64,000 nt of DNA from Thermanaeromonas toyohensis ToBE (GTDB lineage: Bacteria; Bacillota; DSM-521; Neomoorellales; Neomoorellaceae). A program made the position numbers and the translations under genes. The notes below the pieces were generated by a model that saw only the letters and a program-made list of their open reading frames with translations, made no database searches and had not been told where the DNA came from. The DNA lies in contig NZ_LT838272.1 of assembly GCF_900176005.1 (NCBI RefSeq), positions 3,057,587-3,121,586 of the forward strand. Reading direction: 5' to 3'. The number at the start of each line of letters is the position of its first letter. Position 1 is the first letter of the stretch. Shown in pieces: positions 16,313 to 25,335 of this stretch.

Positions 16313-18667
16313 TTACTGTTTACACTTTTCTTGCCAGGCAAGGTAAACCTTCTCAGCAGTTAAAGGCCCCTCTAACATCTCTAGACCAATGGCATTGGCC
16401 AAGGCATTGGCTACGGCTGGTGCAACAGAGATCATGGGATGCTCAGCCACACCTCTTGCACCATAGGGGCCATCCAGTTGGGGGGTCTCCACAAAGTATA
16501 CTTCCATCTTCCTAGGTAAATCCTTAACTGTAGGTATTTTATAATCCACCAGGTTCCTGGTCAGAAGCCTACCCTGTTCATCGTAGATTAGATGTTCGGA
16601 AAAGGCCGTCCCCAGTCCCTGAACAATACCGCCAATGACCTGCCCCCTTACCAGGGTTTCATTCAACACCTTTCCAACATCAAAGGCGGAGACTACCTTG
16701 AGTACCTCGATATCGCCAGTATTGGTGTCCACTTCAATTTCCACCGCATGGGCGCCATAGGTCCAGTCCAGCGCAGGTAGCCCCTGTCCCGTTTCCGGAT
16801 CAAGGAAGGTCAACCCCTGGGCTATATATTTACCCCTACCGATAAGGGGGCCACCTACGGCGTTACCGTTCTCATAGGTATAACCAATGGCCAGTTGGCG
16901 ATAACTCAATCTCTTGTCCGGGTGATGCCTTAAGAATATTTCTTCCTGGCCGAACTCTAGCTCGTCCTCACTACAACGCAGTATGGAAGCCGCCAGGCTC
17001 CGCATCTGCGCCAGGAGATCATCGCAGGCCCGGATAAGGGCATTCCCAGCCATAAAGGTCAGCCGGCTGGCCACTGTCTGCCAGTCATAGGGCGCTGTCT
17101 CCGTGTTGGTTTCCCAAACCATGCGGACTTTCTCCAAGGGAAGGTGTAACCGTTCCGCTACAATCTGGGCCAAAGTAGTATAGGTGCCCTGCCCATAGTC
17201 AATGCCTCCTACCAAGACGTGTACCGAACCGTCTTCATTCATCTTTACTATGGCAGAAGACGCTGTCCATGGTGGCATGGCCGGGGCTTTGTGTAATACA
17301 GCTACACCTATCCCACGGTACTTGCCTGTTTCCTTTTCCTTGAGCTTTTCTTCCTCCGACTTAACCAAGGGCCACCCAATTTTTTCCGCCACAATGGCCA
17401 AACACTTATCCACTCGGCCTGTATTTTCGTAAATTTTCTCTCCCGTAATGGTCACTGAACCTGGCTTGAGCAAATTTTTCATACGGAACTCAACGGGATC
17501 CATACCCAATTCCTTAGCAATTAAATCCCGTTGGCGCTCTATAGCCCATAAGAATTCAGCATGGCCAAAGCCTCGGTAGGCCGTACCGAAGACGTGGTTG
17601 GTATAAATGGTGTAAGAATCTATCTTCACGTTCTCCACTTCGTAAGGCCCTACACCTGAATATCCTGCCGCCCGCCCGATGTTCACCCCGTAATCAGCAT
17701 AGGCACCAGCATCCCAAAGATATTCAATTTCCTCAGCTATAATCCGGCCATCTTTAGTAACGCCCGTTTTGATTCTAGCTACCAGACCCTGCCGGCACGG
17801 TAGGGTAGAACATTCTTCTTCCCTGGTGGCCGTAAGCTTAACAGGCCGGCCGCCGGCTGCTTTAGAAAGACAAGCTACCAACGCCTCTAAGTGAATCCCC
17901 GCCTTCCCACCGAAACCGCCACCTACATAAGGTACAATGACTTCAATCTGGCTCCGGGGGATACCTAAAGCCACACTCATTAAGTCCCGAACAGCGAAGG
18001 GTGACTGCGCACTGGTCCATACCTTTATACGGTCCCCTGCTGACCACTTAGCGATGGTCACATGGGTTTCCAAAGGCACATGGAAGACCTGGGGTTGGTA
18101 AAACTTGTTCTCAACTATTAAATCTGACTTGGCAAATCCTGCTTCGACATCACCCTTACGTACTTTAAAATGATTAGCTATATTAGTTCCCGGTTTAGGA
18201 AAATAAACACCTTTAATCCAAGAATAAGTCCCTAAGTCCTCATGAACTAAAGGAGCATCCTCTTTTATAGCTTCCTCTACATCTAATACAGCGGGTAAAG
18301 GCTCATATTCTACTTCAATAAGGTCTACCGCCTCTTGGGCCGTATCCAGGTCCACCGCAGCCACCGCCGCTACCGGTTCCCCAAAATAACGTACCTTGCC
18401 CACAGCCAGGACAGGACGATCGATCATATAAAGCCCTAGTTTGTAGGGAACATCCTGACCGGTAAGAACCGCCTTCACGCCTGGCAGAGCCCGGGCTCTG
18501 CTAGTATCTATGCGCTTAATGCGCGCATGGGCATAGGGGCTAGTCTTTAGTTTGGCATAGAGCATCCCTTGGATCTTAAGGTCATGCACATAAAGGGCTT
18601 CCCCAGTTACCTTTTCTACGCCATCAATCCTGGGGATCCCAGCTCCAATTAAGCTTTGGCAGGTCAT
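16313..18667 (-). CDS. xdhA: Xanthine dehydrogenase family, molybdenum-binding subunit
   Basis: The 784-residue catalytic subunit of a molybdenum hydroxylase. It starts with the aldehyde oxidase/xanthine dehydrogenase hammerhead domain (GVEKVTGEALYVHDL) and has the molybdopterin motifs PYVGGGFGGK (~250) and AYRGFGHAEF (~360). The catalytic glutamate near the C-terminus is in ARGVAEHPM. It hydroxylates hypoxanthine or xanthine; nicotinate- or aldehyde-type substrates cannot be excluded, but the purine setting and the AYRGFG motif favour purines. ATG overlaps the xdhC stop by 4 bp, so subunits are translationally coupled in the order xdhB-xdhC-xdhA. No Moco sulfurase or maturation gene is adjacent. 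Confidence 0.9.
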   Translation of the reverse strand: MTCQSLIGAGIPRIDGVEKVTGEALYVHDLKIQGMLYAKLKTSPYAHARIKRIDTSRARALPGVKAVLTGQDVPYKLGLYMIDRPVLAVGKVRYFGEPVAAVAAVDLDTAQEAVDLIEVEYEPLPAVLDVEEAIKEDAPLVHEDLGTYSWIKGVYFPKPGTNIANHFKVRKGDVEAGFAKSDLIVENKFYQPQVFHVPLETHVTIAKWSAGDRIKVWTSAQSPFAVRDLMSVALGIPRSQIEVIVPYVGGGFGGKAGIHLEALVACLSKAAGGRPVKLTATREEECSTLPCRQGLVARIKTGVTKDGRIIAEEIEYLWDAGAYADYGVNIGRAAGYSGVGPYEVENVKIDSYTIYTNHVFGTAYRGFGHAEFLWAIERQRDLIAKELGMDPVEFRMKNLLKPGSVTITGEKIYENTGRVDKCLAIVAEKIGWPLVKSEEEKLKEKETGKYRGIGVAVLHKAPAMPPWTASSAIVKMNEDGSVHVLVGGIDYGQGTYTTLAQIVAERLHLPLEKVRMVWETNTETAPYDWQTVASRLTFMAGNALIRACDDLLAQMRSLAASILRCSEDELEFGQEEIFLRHHPDKRLSYRQLAIGYTYENGNAVGGPLIGRGKYIAQGLTFLDPETGQGLPALDWTYGAHAVEIEVDTNTGDIEVLKVVSAFDVGKVLNETLVRGQVIGGIVQGLGTAFSEHLIYDEQGRLLTRNLVDYKIPTVKDLPRKMEVYFVETPQLDGPYGARGVAEHPMISVAPAVANALANAIGLEMLEGPLTAEKVYLAWQEKCKQ

Positions 18668-19137
18668 TTTCTCGCCCCCCTTGCGGCAGCAGCTTTAATG
18701 GCCTCGATAATGGGTACATACCCAGTACACCGGCATAAATTTCCTTCAATAGCTTCCTTGATCTCTTCTTCTGTAGGATTAGGATTACGGTTGAGGAGCG
18801 CCCTCGCAGCCATGATCATACCCGGTGTACAAAAACCGCACTGTAAGGCGTTATGCTCAATAAAGGCCTTTTGCAACTCGGAAAGTTGACCATCCTTAGC
18901 TTCACTCTCAATGGTATATACCTCAGCCCCGTCCGCTTCTATAGCCAAGACTAGACAGGAGTTTACTGCTTTCCCGTTAAAAATTACTGTACAGGCTCCA
19001 CACTCCCCGGCGCCGCATCCCTCTTTTGTCCCCGTCAAATTTAACTCTTCGCGGAGGAGCCATAAGAGAGTTTTATCAGGTTCCACCGCTGCGGTAACTT
19101 CTTCCCCATTAACTTTAAGCGTAATAAGTTTCTTCAT
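18664..19137 (-). CDS. xdhC: Xanthine dehydrogenase family, 2x[2Fe-2S] subunit
   Basis: The 157-residue electron-transfer subunit. The N-terminal plant-type ferredoxin domain has CGAGECGACTVIFNGKAVNSC (~40-60). The C-terminal helical domain has CGFCTPGMI (~98) and CRCTGY (~136). Length and all eight cluster cysteines are normal. It passes electrons from the molybdenum site of XdhA to the FAD of XdhB. It is separated from xdhB by 3 bp and overlaps xdhA. Confidence 0.95.
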   Translation of the reverse strand: MKKLITLKVNGEEVTAAVEPDKTLLWLLREELNLTGTKEGCGAGECGACTVIFNGKAVNSCLVLAIEADGAEVYTIESEAKDGQLSELQKAFIEHNALQCGFCTPGMIMAARALLNRNPNPTEEEIKEAIEGNLCRCTGYVPIIEAIKAAAARGARK

Positions 19138-19140
19138 AAC

Positions 19141-19992
19141 TTAAACCCCCTCGCTGAGAATACCCAGCACCTGACGCAACAAATACCTGGCCATAGCCAG
19201 CCGATATTCCCTGGAAGCCCTCTGGTCACTAATGGGGTCCACCTGCGCCATAACCTGTTCAATGATGGCTTTGGCTTTTTCTTCCTGCTTCAAATCTTCC
19301 CGACGGTAAATATCTAGACCCCGGGCCAAGATTGGCGTGGGAGCCATGGCTCCAAGAGCTAAACGTAACACACCTTCCTGGCTCAAGAACCCAGCCACCC
19401 CTACTTGAGCCAGGTCATGCCCCTTGATACGGGATTTTTTAAGATAAACGCCTTTCCCTTTAACAGGAGGTATCTCCACCCTCACCACGAGCTCATCAGG
19501 TTTTAGGGCATTACGTTTAACACCGGTAAAAAATTGCTCTACCGGTATCTCCCGCCATCCTGCTTGAGATACAACGACCACCCGAGCTCCCAGGACTAGG
19601 CTTGCCGGAGCCATATCAGCGGCAGGAGAAGCGTTACAGAGATTACCCACTAAAGTGGCCCGGTTGCGAATTAACGTGTTGGCCAGGCTTTTACCCGCCT
19701 GTACCAATATAGGATAATGCTCTACTATAGACTTAGCCTCCAATAGTTGATTGATAGTTACCGCTCCGCCGATGATTAGCCCCCTTTCAGGGGTGTAGCT
19801 TAACTCTTGCATCTCCGGAATCTTCTTAATATCTATCAAATACTTGACCTGCAAAACCCTATCCCTTAAATTCACAATGATATCTGTACCGCCAGCAAAT
19901 ATCCTGGCCTCACTGGCATACTTAGATTTAAGCTCAACGGCCTCTCCCAGGCTAGTAGGTCCAAAATATTCTATCCCGGCCAACTTGTGCAC
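19141..19992 (-). CDS. xdhB: Xanthine dehydrogenase family, FAD-binding subunit
   Basis: This 283-residue subunit carries FAD and hands electrons to NAD+ or another acceptor. The N-terminal FAD_binding_5 domain starts with the usual proline-containing strand and has the flavin loop IFAGGTDIIVNLRD (~33-46) and the pyrophosphate-binding ATLVGNLCNASPAAD (~112-126). A CO-dehydrogenase-flavoprotein C-terminal domain follows. It is first in the operon. A 44-bp element shared with the importer unit lies 66-110 bp before its start. Confidence 0.93.
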   Translation of the reverse strand: MHKLAGIEYFGPTSLGEAVELKSKYASEARIFAGGTDIIVNLRDRVLQVKYLIDIKKIPEMQELSYTPERGLIIGGAVTINQLLEAKSIVEHYPILVQAGKSLANTLIRNRATLVGNLCNASPAADMAPASLVLGARVVVVSQAGWREIPVEQFFTGVKRNALKPDELVVRVEIPPVKGKGVYLKKSRIKGHDLAQVGVAGFLSQEGVLRLALGAMAPTPILARGLDIYRREDLKQEEKAKAIIEQVMAQVDPISDQRASREYRLAMARYLLRQVLGILSEGV

Positions 19993-20322
19993 CCCCTGTT
20001 TATCAAGGCCAGCTGCTTAAATTGTTATTTCTTCTTTTGCAGCAAGACAACCTTCATAATAGTCAACAAAAATGCTAATCGTGAAACTAGATATTTTCAC
20101 CAACAGTAACAATTAATAAGGTAAAAACAAGAGCCCATATCTACTAAGATGGAGACTTTTTATAAGCCGTACTAAATTTTTTCGTCAAAGGTACGATTTT
20201 GGTGTTACTTAACAGATTCGCTATTTCCAGTTAAGCAAGGGCCGATAGAAGCTCCCTGTGTCGCAACCACGAGAAACGAAAGCCCGGATCAAAATTCAAA
20301 AAATAGGGAGGTCAGGCGTTTT
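19993..20322 (-). promoter_or_regulatory. 330-bp regulatory spacer before xdhB with shared element at 20058-20102
   Basis: No gene is seen here. Bases 20058-20102 match 25267-25310 at about 32 of 44 positions with one gap; minus-strand cores are TATCTAGTTTC and TTTTTGTTGACTATT. Both copies sit about 70 bp before a start codon, so they look like a common promoter/operator, for example for PucR. No good -10 box follows the TTGACT, so the promoter type is unclear. At 20278-20337 an imperfect AAGCCCG/CGGGCTT hairpin spans the end of the permease gene and may be its terminator. Confidence 0.5.
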
Positions 20323-21252
20323 CTAAGTGCGGGCTTCTCGGTCATAGGGTTTCATCAAGGATTGGGGCGCTTGGGCACCCCGGTAAGCTAGGATAGCGAC
20401 AATAACTACAAACAAATACGGCACCATTAAAAGGAACTGCGAGGGAATTGTTTTGACCGAGAGTAAAAGGCTATACTGGAGGCCTTCAACATACCCAAAA
20501 AGTAAGCCGCCCAGTAGAGTTCTAAAGGGTAACCACCGACCAAAGATGACCAACATCAGAGCAATCCAGCCCCGTCCACCAACCATCATATCCGTATAAG
20601 TGCCTGTAAGCATCATGGGAAGGAGGGCACCACCCGCACCGATAAGCATGCTACCGGCGAGAAGAGATAGATAGCGCATAACGAATACATTTACACCCTG
20701 TCCTTCCGCTGCGCGGGGGTTTTCCCCACAAGCACGTAGCCTTAGTCCCATGGGGGTGTAAAAAAGGAATAAATGTACCAGTACAGTGATCAGGAATGCA
20801 GCATACACGGGGCGAGGCAAGTTAAATATCCACGAACCGGGAAAGGCTGCCCCTCCCTCTGTCCAGCCACCAGTGTAAGTGGCGATCTTGGGCGGGACAA
20901 AGCGCAGGCCCACTACCAGGCGGTAGAGCAAAGAAGATAATCCTAATAAGAAAACATATAAGGACAAGCCGGTAGTGAGCTGGGAAGCCCGCAAGGAAAT
21001 AACTGCATAGCCCAATATAACTCCCACCACACCTGTTGCTACCATAGCCGCTAAAATACCTATTATATTAACACCTGTGTAGTAGGCAAGTAAGAAGCCC
21101 ACTACCGCACCCAAGGCCATCATGCCTTCTATAGCTACGTTCAAAACGCCCGAGCGTTCAATGAGAAGTTCTCCCTGGGCCGCCAAGAGGCATGGTGTAG
21201 AAACGATTAAAGCTAAACTTAAAACATGCTTATCCAGCAAGATCTCCCACAT
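20323..21252 (-). CDS. Nucleoside ABC transporter permease 2 (NupQ/YufQ-like)
   Basis: An inner-membrane permease of the BPD_transp_2 family, 309 residues from the ATG at 21252 (a TTG just before it would add one residue; GGGGGGG lies 8 bp upstream). It has about eight hydrophobic segments and the family pattern ERSGVLNVAIEGMMALGA near the N-terminus. It is the last gene of bmp-ATPase-permease-permease and should pair with the permease encoded upstream. The related B. subtilis NupNOPQ and streptococcal systems import purine nucleosides. Confidence 0.88.
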   Translation of the reverse strand: MWEILLDKHVLSLALIVSTPCLLAAQGELLIERSGVLNVAIEGMMALGAVVGFLLAYYTGVNIIGILAAMVATGVVGVILGYAVISLRASQLTTGLSLYVFLLGLSSLLYRLVVGLRFVPPKIATYTGGWTEGGAAFPGSWIFNLPRPVYAAFLITVLVHLFLFYTPMGLRLRACGENPRAAEGQGVNVFVMRYLSLLAGSMLIGAGGALLPMMLTGTYTDMMVGGRGWIALMLVIFGRWLPFRTLLGGLLFGYVEGLQYSLLLSVKTIPSQFLLMVPYLFVVIVAILAYRGAQAPQSLMKPYDREART

Positions 21253-21271
21253 CAAATTGTCCCCCCCTTCT

Positions 21272-22366
21272 TCATATGGTCAAACGTTCATGGCGTAAGC
21301 TGACGGCCTCCATAAGCAAAACAATCAAAACCGCTACCCCTTGCACCATAAAAACAGCACCAGCTGGCAATCCAATACTGCGCTGTAAGGAATCCGCCCC
21401 GGCCACCAGTACCCCGAAAATAAAGCTTACCGGAATCAAGGCTAGAGGTTGACCACGGGCCAAAACCGCGATAAGGATGGCCATAACCCCATAATTGGGA
21501 GTCAGCCCTAGCAAGACGCGCTCATGCACTCCTGCCACTTCAATGGCACCAGCTAGCCCGCCCAGGGCACCGCTTAAAGCTAGAGCCAAAAACTGAACTC
21601 TACGTACAGCAATCCCACCGAATAGGGACGCCCTCCAATTAGACCCCACGGCTCGTATTTCATAGCCCAGCACAGTGCGATACAATAGCCACCAGATGAG
21701 AATAGCTGTTAAGATGGCAATAATTACGCCTACGTGGGCTCCTCCTCGAGGTAAAAGCTTGGGTAATACAGCTCCTGGGGTAATAGGAACGCTCACCGCC
21801 TCCCCTGTCAGGGGATCGTTCCAGGGACCTGTAGTTAAAAATTCCACCAATAGAAGGGCCACAAAATTTAACATAACTGTAGTAAAAATTTCATTGACAC
21901 CCCAAACCATACGCAGGATAGCAGCAACTAAAATATATAGAGCCCCTCCCACTAAGCCTGCTATAAGCACAATAGGAACCTGTAGCCACGGAATATTAAC
22001 TCCACCGACCAGGAAAATTCCTACCCACCCGGCCAAAATCGCCCCTAAATAAATCTGCCCGTCTATACCAATATTAAACACCCCGCCACGCATGCCGATA
22101 GTAAAAGCTAATGAAGCCAGTAACAATGGTGTCATTCGGTTTAATGTCTGGGCAATCCCTCCAATACTAAATAACGAATCTTTAAGGGCTGCCTGATAAG
22201 CTACCAGGGGGTTGTATCCTAAGCCTATGATAAACAACGTCATAGTCAATAACATCACCAGTAAGGCCCCACCATAAGCTAGGATACCCCATATCAACTT
22301 TCTATACGCCTCACCCTTCCTAATCACCCTAACACAAGTTCCCTGAACATTTACTGAGCTTTTCAT
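21272..22366 (-). CDS. Nucleoside ABC transporter permease 1 (NupP/YufP-like)
   Basis: A 364-residue BPD_transp_2 permease with about nine membrane helices. It has the family signature GGVFNIGIDGQIYLGAILAG near residue 95. The longer N-terminus compared with its partner permease is typical of the YufP type. The start lies 17 bp after the ATPase stop, and 16-20 bp separate it from the second permease, so the genes form one transcript. With its partner it forms the heterodimeric pore. Confidence 0.88.
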   Translation of the reverse strand: MKSSVNVQGTCVRVIRKGEAYRKLIWGILAYGGALLVMLLTMTLFIIGLGYNPLVAYQAALKDSLFSIGGIAQTLNRMTPLLLASLAFTIGMRGGVFNIGIDGQIYLGAILAGWVGIFLVGGVNIPWLQVPIVLIAGLVGGALYILVAAILRMVWGVNEIFTTVMLNFVALLLVEFLTTGPWNDPLTGEAVSVPITPGAVLPKLLPRGGAHVGVIIAILTAILIWWLLYRTVLGYEIRAVGSNWRASLFGGIAVRRVQFLALALSGALGGLAGAIEVAGVHERVLLGLTPNYGVMAILIAVLARGQPLALIPVSFIFGVLVAGADSLQRSIGLPAGAVFMVQGVAVLIVLLMEAVSLRHERLTI

Positions 22367-22383
22367 TTACACTACACCTCTAT

Positions 22384-23952
22384 CTATATCCTAGTCTTAC
22401 CTAACATGGCTTGACCTATTTCATACCGATTGTAATTAGGGCCGGAGAACTGAGCGACTAGAGAACCGCGGTATAATACTGAAATCCTGTGACAGTTACC
22501 CATCAATTCATCTAAATCCTCGGATAGAAGTAATACAGCTCCTCCTTCTTGTGCAATTTGGCGCAAATATTTGTGCACCTGATGAACAGTCCGAATATCC
22601 AGTCCCTTAGTAGGATTGGCAGCTATCACTACCGGGTGGGGCTGGCGCTTAGCGGCCGTTACCGCCCGCGCTACCAATACTTTCTGTATATTGCCCCCGG
22701 ACAAGTAAGCTGTCTGCACATTTACATGGGGAGATTTAATCTCGTACTCTGCAATTGCTTTCCGTCCCAATTCTATAGCCTCCTGGGTACGGAAGCTAAG
22801 GCAAGGAAACAACTGCCGGTGTAAACCCAGTACAAGAGTCTCCCAGAGGCTCATATTGGGCAGAATACCATCTCGCAACCGGTCTTGAGGTATTAAACAT
22901 AGGCCAGCCTTAATCCTCTGGGCTATCGTGCTGGAGGTTATGTCCTTACCGTTTAGCCGGATGGTCCCGGAAGCTACCGGTACAACACCCATCAACACTT
23001 CCACCAGTTCCTGCTGGCCACTTCCAGTAATACCAGCAATCCCGTGTATTTCTCCTGCTGCCAACTGGAGATCAATCCCTTGCAAGCCCAGGTGGTCTTT
23101 CCCACCCTTAGTAGCCAGCCCGGAAATTTCCAGTAAAATCTCCTCTGATACTGTGTCCAGGCAAGGGGGGTTCTCCTCTAGCATTTCCTTGGAAATATGG
23201 CTGTCGCCCATCAGTTGTTGCACTAAAATATCTTCCGTAGCTTCTTCTCGCGTCAGGGTGGCCACTACTCGACCTGCGCGCATTACTGTTAAGCGGTGGC
23301 CCAAATACATGGCATCCCGGAGTTTATGGGTAATAAGTATTATGGTTAGACCGCTTGCGGCCAGACTTTTTAGAATCTCAAACAACGTGTCTATTTCCTG
23401 GGGCGTTAAAAACGTGGTAGGCTCATCTAAAATCAATACCCGTGCCTTGCGATAGAGGGCCTTTAAAATCTCCACTTTTTGTTGTTGCCCGATGGGTAAA
23501 CGGTCCACTCGAGCATTCCCATCTACCTCAATCCCCCATTTAGCAATAGCTTGCTGCACTACTTTCCGGTAATATCTGGGGTTTAAAAATAACAGGGAAT
23601 CTTCACATCCCAAAATAGTGTTTTCCCAGACTGTCATGTTTTGTATTTGCTCAAAATGCTGATGGACCATAGCTATCCCTAGAGCCACGGCATCCCTAGG
23701 GGAGCGTAAAACCACAGGTTTCCCGTAGATACGTATTTCCCCCCGATCCGGGCGATAAAAGCCGGCTAACACAGACATTAGGGAGGTTTTACCAGCGCCG
23801 TTTTCCCCCAAAATAACATGGATTTCACCAGCAAAAGCTTCAAAGGAAGCATCGGCCAGCGCTTGGACCGTGCCAAAGCGCTTCCAAATCCTCGACAATT
23901 GGACCACCGGCTGAGCTGCGGTCACCTCCACCCCCCCCTTACCCAACAACAT
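22384..23952 (-). CDS. Nucleoside/sugar-type ABC transporter ATPase, two nucleotide-binding domains
   Basis: A 522-residue duplicated ATPase. The first domain has Walker A GENGAGKTS (~55), signature-like IGQQQKVEI and Walker B VLILDEPT. The second has GITGSGQQE in place of a canonical Walker A and the signature LSGGNIQKV. The degenerate second site is normal for the monosaccharide/nucleoside transporter class. It energises the two permeases encoded just downstream. GTG-rich start region; 20 bp separate it from the bmp stop. Confidence 0.9.
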   Translation of the reverse strand: MLLGKGGVEVTAAQPVVQLSRIWKRFGTVQALADASFEAFAGEIHVILGENGAGKTSLMSVLAGFYRPDRGEIRIYGKPVVLRSPRDAVALGIAMVHQHFEQIQNMTVWENTILGCEDSLLFLNPRYYRKVVQQAIAKWGIEVDGNARVDRLPIGQQQKVEILKALYRKARVLILDEPTTFLTPQEIDTLFEILKSLAASGLTIILITHKLRDAMYLGHRLTVMRAGRVVATLTREEATEDILVQQLMGDSHISKEMLEENPPCLDTVSEEILLEISGLATKGGKDHLGLQGIDLQLAAGEIHGIAGITGSGQQELVEVLMGVVPVASGTIRLNGKDITSSTIAQRIKAGLCLIPQDRLRDGILPNMSLWETLVLGLHRQLFPCLSFRTQEAIELGRKAIAEYEIKSPHVNVQTAYLSGGNIQKVLVARAVTAAKRQPHPVVIAANPTKGLDIRTVHQVHKYLRQIAQEGGAVLLLSEDLDELMGNCHRISVLYRGSLVAQFSGPNYNRYEIGQAMLGKTRI

Positions 23953-23972
23953 CCTGGTACATTACCATATCC

Positions 23973-24995
23973 TTAATCCTTAAGCTCCTTTACCTCGGGT
24001 ATCTTTCTTTTGCCGCTAGCAACTTCATTAAAAACCTCATTCACCTTCTTGGCTATGTCTTCCGGAACGTTGCGTATGGGGGAAAGGGTCATGCCATTAC
24101 CTGGTCGCATCTCCTCATAACCGCCCCGGTTCCCTCTTAAGATTTCGTTAACAATACGGATGTACGGTACGTTAAAGTCAAAAAGCAGGGAGGTGGTAAA
24201 ATTGTTAGGTGCTAATTTGGTCTTATCCGTGTAAAAAGTAGTAAGCAGTACCTTTTTGTTTTGGGCAGCCTCGATTACTCCCTGGGCTCCTAGATTTAAT
24301 ATGATTATAATAAAATCCACTCCCGAGTTTATTTGAGCTTCCGCCGCCTGGCGAGCTTTAACGGGATCGTTATGATCCCCGGTAAAGGTATATAGCACTT
24401 GGGCTTGGGGGTTAAATTCGCTTACAGCCTGTTTGACTGCATTTACGCTGGCCGTAAAATCGGGTAACTTAAAACCGCTGATAACGCCGACCTTGTTAGT
24501 GCGGGTGGAGAGGGCACCTAAAACACCGTGTACATAGAATCCTTCGTAATATTTCCGCCCTATGTTCCAGACGTTTTTAGGCAGTTCAGGCATGGGGCCA
24601 GCCGTCTCCACAATGAAGGAAATATCAGGAAATTGCTTGGCCAGTTTATCCACTGTGGTAACAAACTGTCCCCCATGAAAAGCTATAATGGAATAGCCGT
24701 CATTAATGAATCCGCGAGCCACCCGCTCCGCCTCTGCCGGAGGCACCTTCTCTTGATACTTGGTCTCTAAACCCAGCTTTTCTTGTAACGTCTTGGTTAC
24801 TTGGTACCCCAAAAAGTTATAATCAGCATCTTCCACTGCACCTGGTAATATCATAGCCATTTTAACTTTTTGTGCCTTATTTTGTTCAGGCGCACTGGTT
24901 TTTTGTTCGCGACCGCCGGTAGCACATGCCGTTAATAGTAAACCTATACCCAAACAAACTAGCAGGGCCAATTTAAACTTTAATCTTTTTAACAT
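23973..24995 (-). CDS. BMP-family nucleoside-binding lipoprotein
   Basis: The substrate-binding protein of the importer. From the ATG at 24995 (GGGGG about 6 bp upstream) it has 340 residues and begins with a lipoprotein signal: positive MLKRLKFK, a hydrophobic stretch and lipobox LLTAC. The mature part has the BMP pattern KVKMAMILPGAVEDADYN and VGVISGFKLPDF. It should be anchored outside the membrane and deliver purine nucleosides to the permeases. The frame stays open for 61 more codons upstream, but that part encodes an amidohydrolase fragment and is not part of this protein. Confidence 0.9.
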   Translation of the reverse strand: MLKRLKFKLALLVCLGIGLLLTACATGGREQKTSAPEQNKAQKVKMAMILPGAVEDADYNFLGYQVTKTLQEKLGLETKYQEKVPPAEAERVARGFINDGYSIIAFHGGQFVTTVDKLAKQFPDISFIVETAGPMPELPKNVWNIGRKYYEGFYVHGVLGALSTRTNKVGVISGFKLPDFTASVNAVKQAVSEFNPQAQVLYTFTGDHNDPVKARQAAEAQINSGVDFIIIILNLGAQGVIEAAQNKKVLLTTFYTDKTKLAPNNFTTSLLFDFNVPYIRIVNEILRGNRGGYEEMRPGNGMTLSPIRNVPEDIAKKVNEVFNEVASGKRKIPEVKELKD

Positions 24996-25197
24996 ACATA
25001 TCCCCCTTTCTTTGTACTGTCTCCCCTTAAACCTCTCTTCTTCTCTCAGATTAATCTCGATAGCTTCCTGGAACGTACCAGAGACATTCGGACGCACCAC
25101 GTCCACAATCATGGTCTTGTCTAAATGAATATGGGGACCAATAAAGCCGGCGTGACTAATCTCCCTTGAGCCTCGCATTTCTAATGATAAGGTCCAT
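24996..25197 (-). pseudogene. Remnant of a cytosine deaminase-like amidohydrolase
   Basis: A good start (ATG at 25197, AGGAGG 10 bp upstream) gives MDLIIRNARLKG, the usual amidohydrolase N-terminus, then a stop. In another frame from about 25165 the sequence reads GFIGPHIHLDKTMI then RPNVSGTFQEAIEI, the metal-binding HxH strand of cytosine deaminase/N-isopropylammelide-type enzymes. Some 40 codons between them and everything after about residue 100 are missing. The remnant runs straight into the bmp gene in the same frame. It marks a lost first gene of the importer operon, probably a nucleobase deaminase. Confidence 0.75.
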
Positions 25198-25266
25198 ATT
25201 TGCTCATCCTCCTGTTTTTGTTTAATTTTTATTTAATTCTCAATAATGTCCCATCGTTCCTTGTAA

Positions 25267-25310
25267 AATAGTTAACAAAACCCTACTAGGAAAGTTAGAT
25301 ACCTTTACTA
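25267..25310 (-). promoter_or_regulatory. Second copy of the 44-bp element, upstream of the importer unit
   Basis: The minus-strand sequence contains TATCTAACTTTC and GGGTTTTGTTAACTATT, paralleling 20058-20102. It lies 70-113 bp before the amidohydrolase start, compared with 66-110 bp for xdhB. Matching distance and sequence suggest a common regulator. Confidence 0.5.
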
Positions 25311-25335
25311 AATTGCCTGAATAAATTCTTCACTC

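Noticed and set aside
20030-20060. GG-N10-GC sigma-54-like sequence after the shared element before xdhB
   Set aside because: The -24 and -12 boxes match only at the minimal GG and GC, and the parallel site before the importer unit lacks the GC.
25009-25178. N-terminal extension of the BMP protein
   Set aside because: The extra residues match an amidohydrolase strand, and a normal lipoprotein signal with a good ribosome-binding site starts at 24995.
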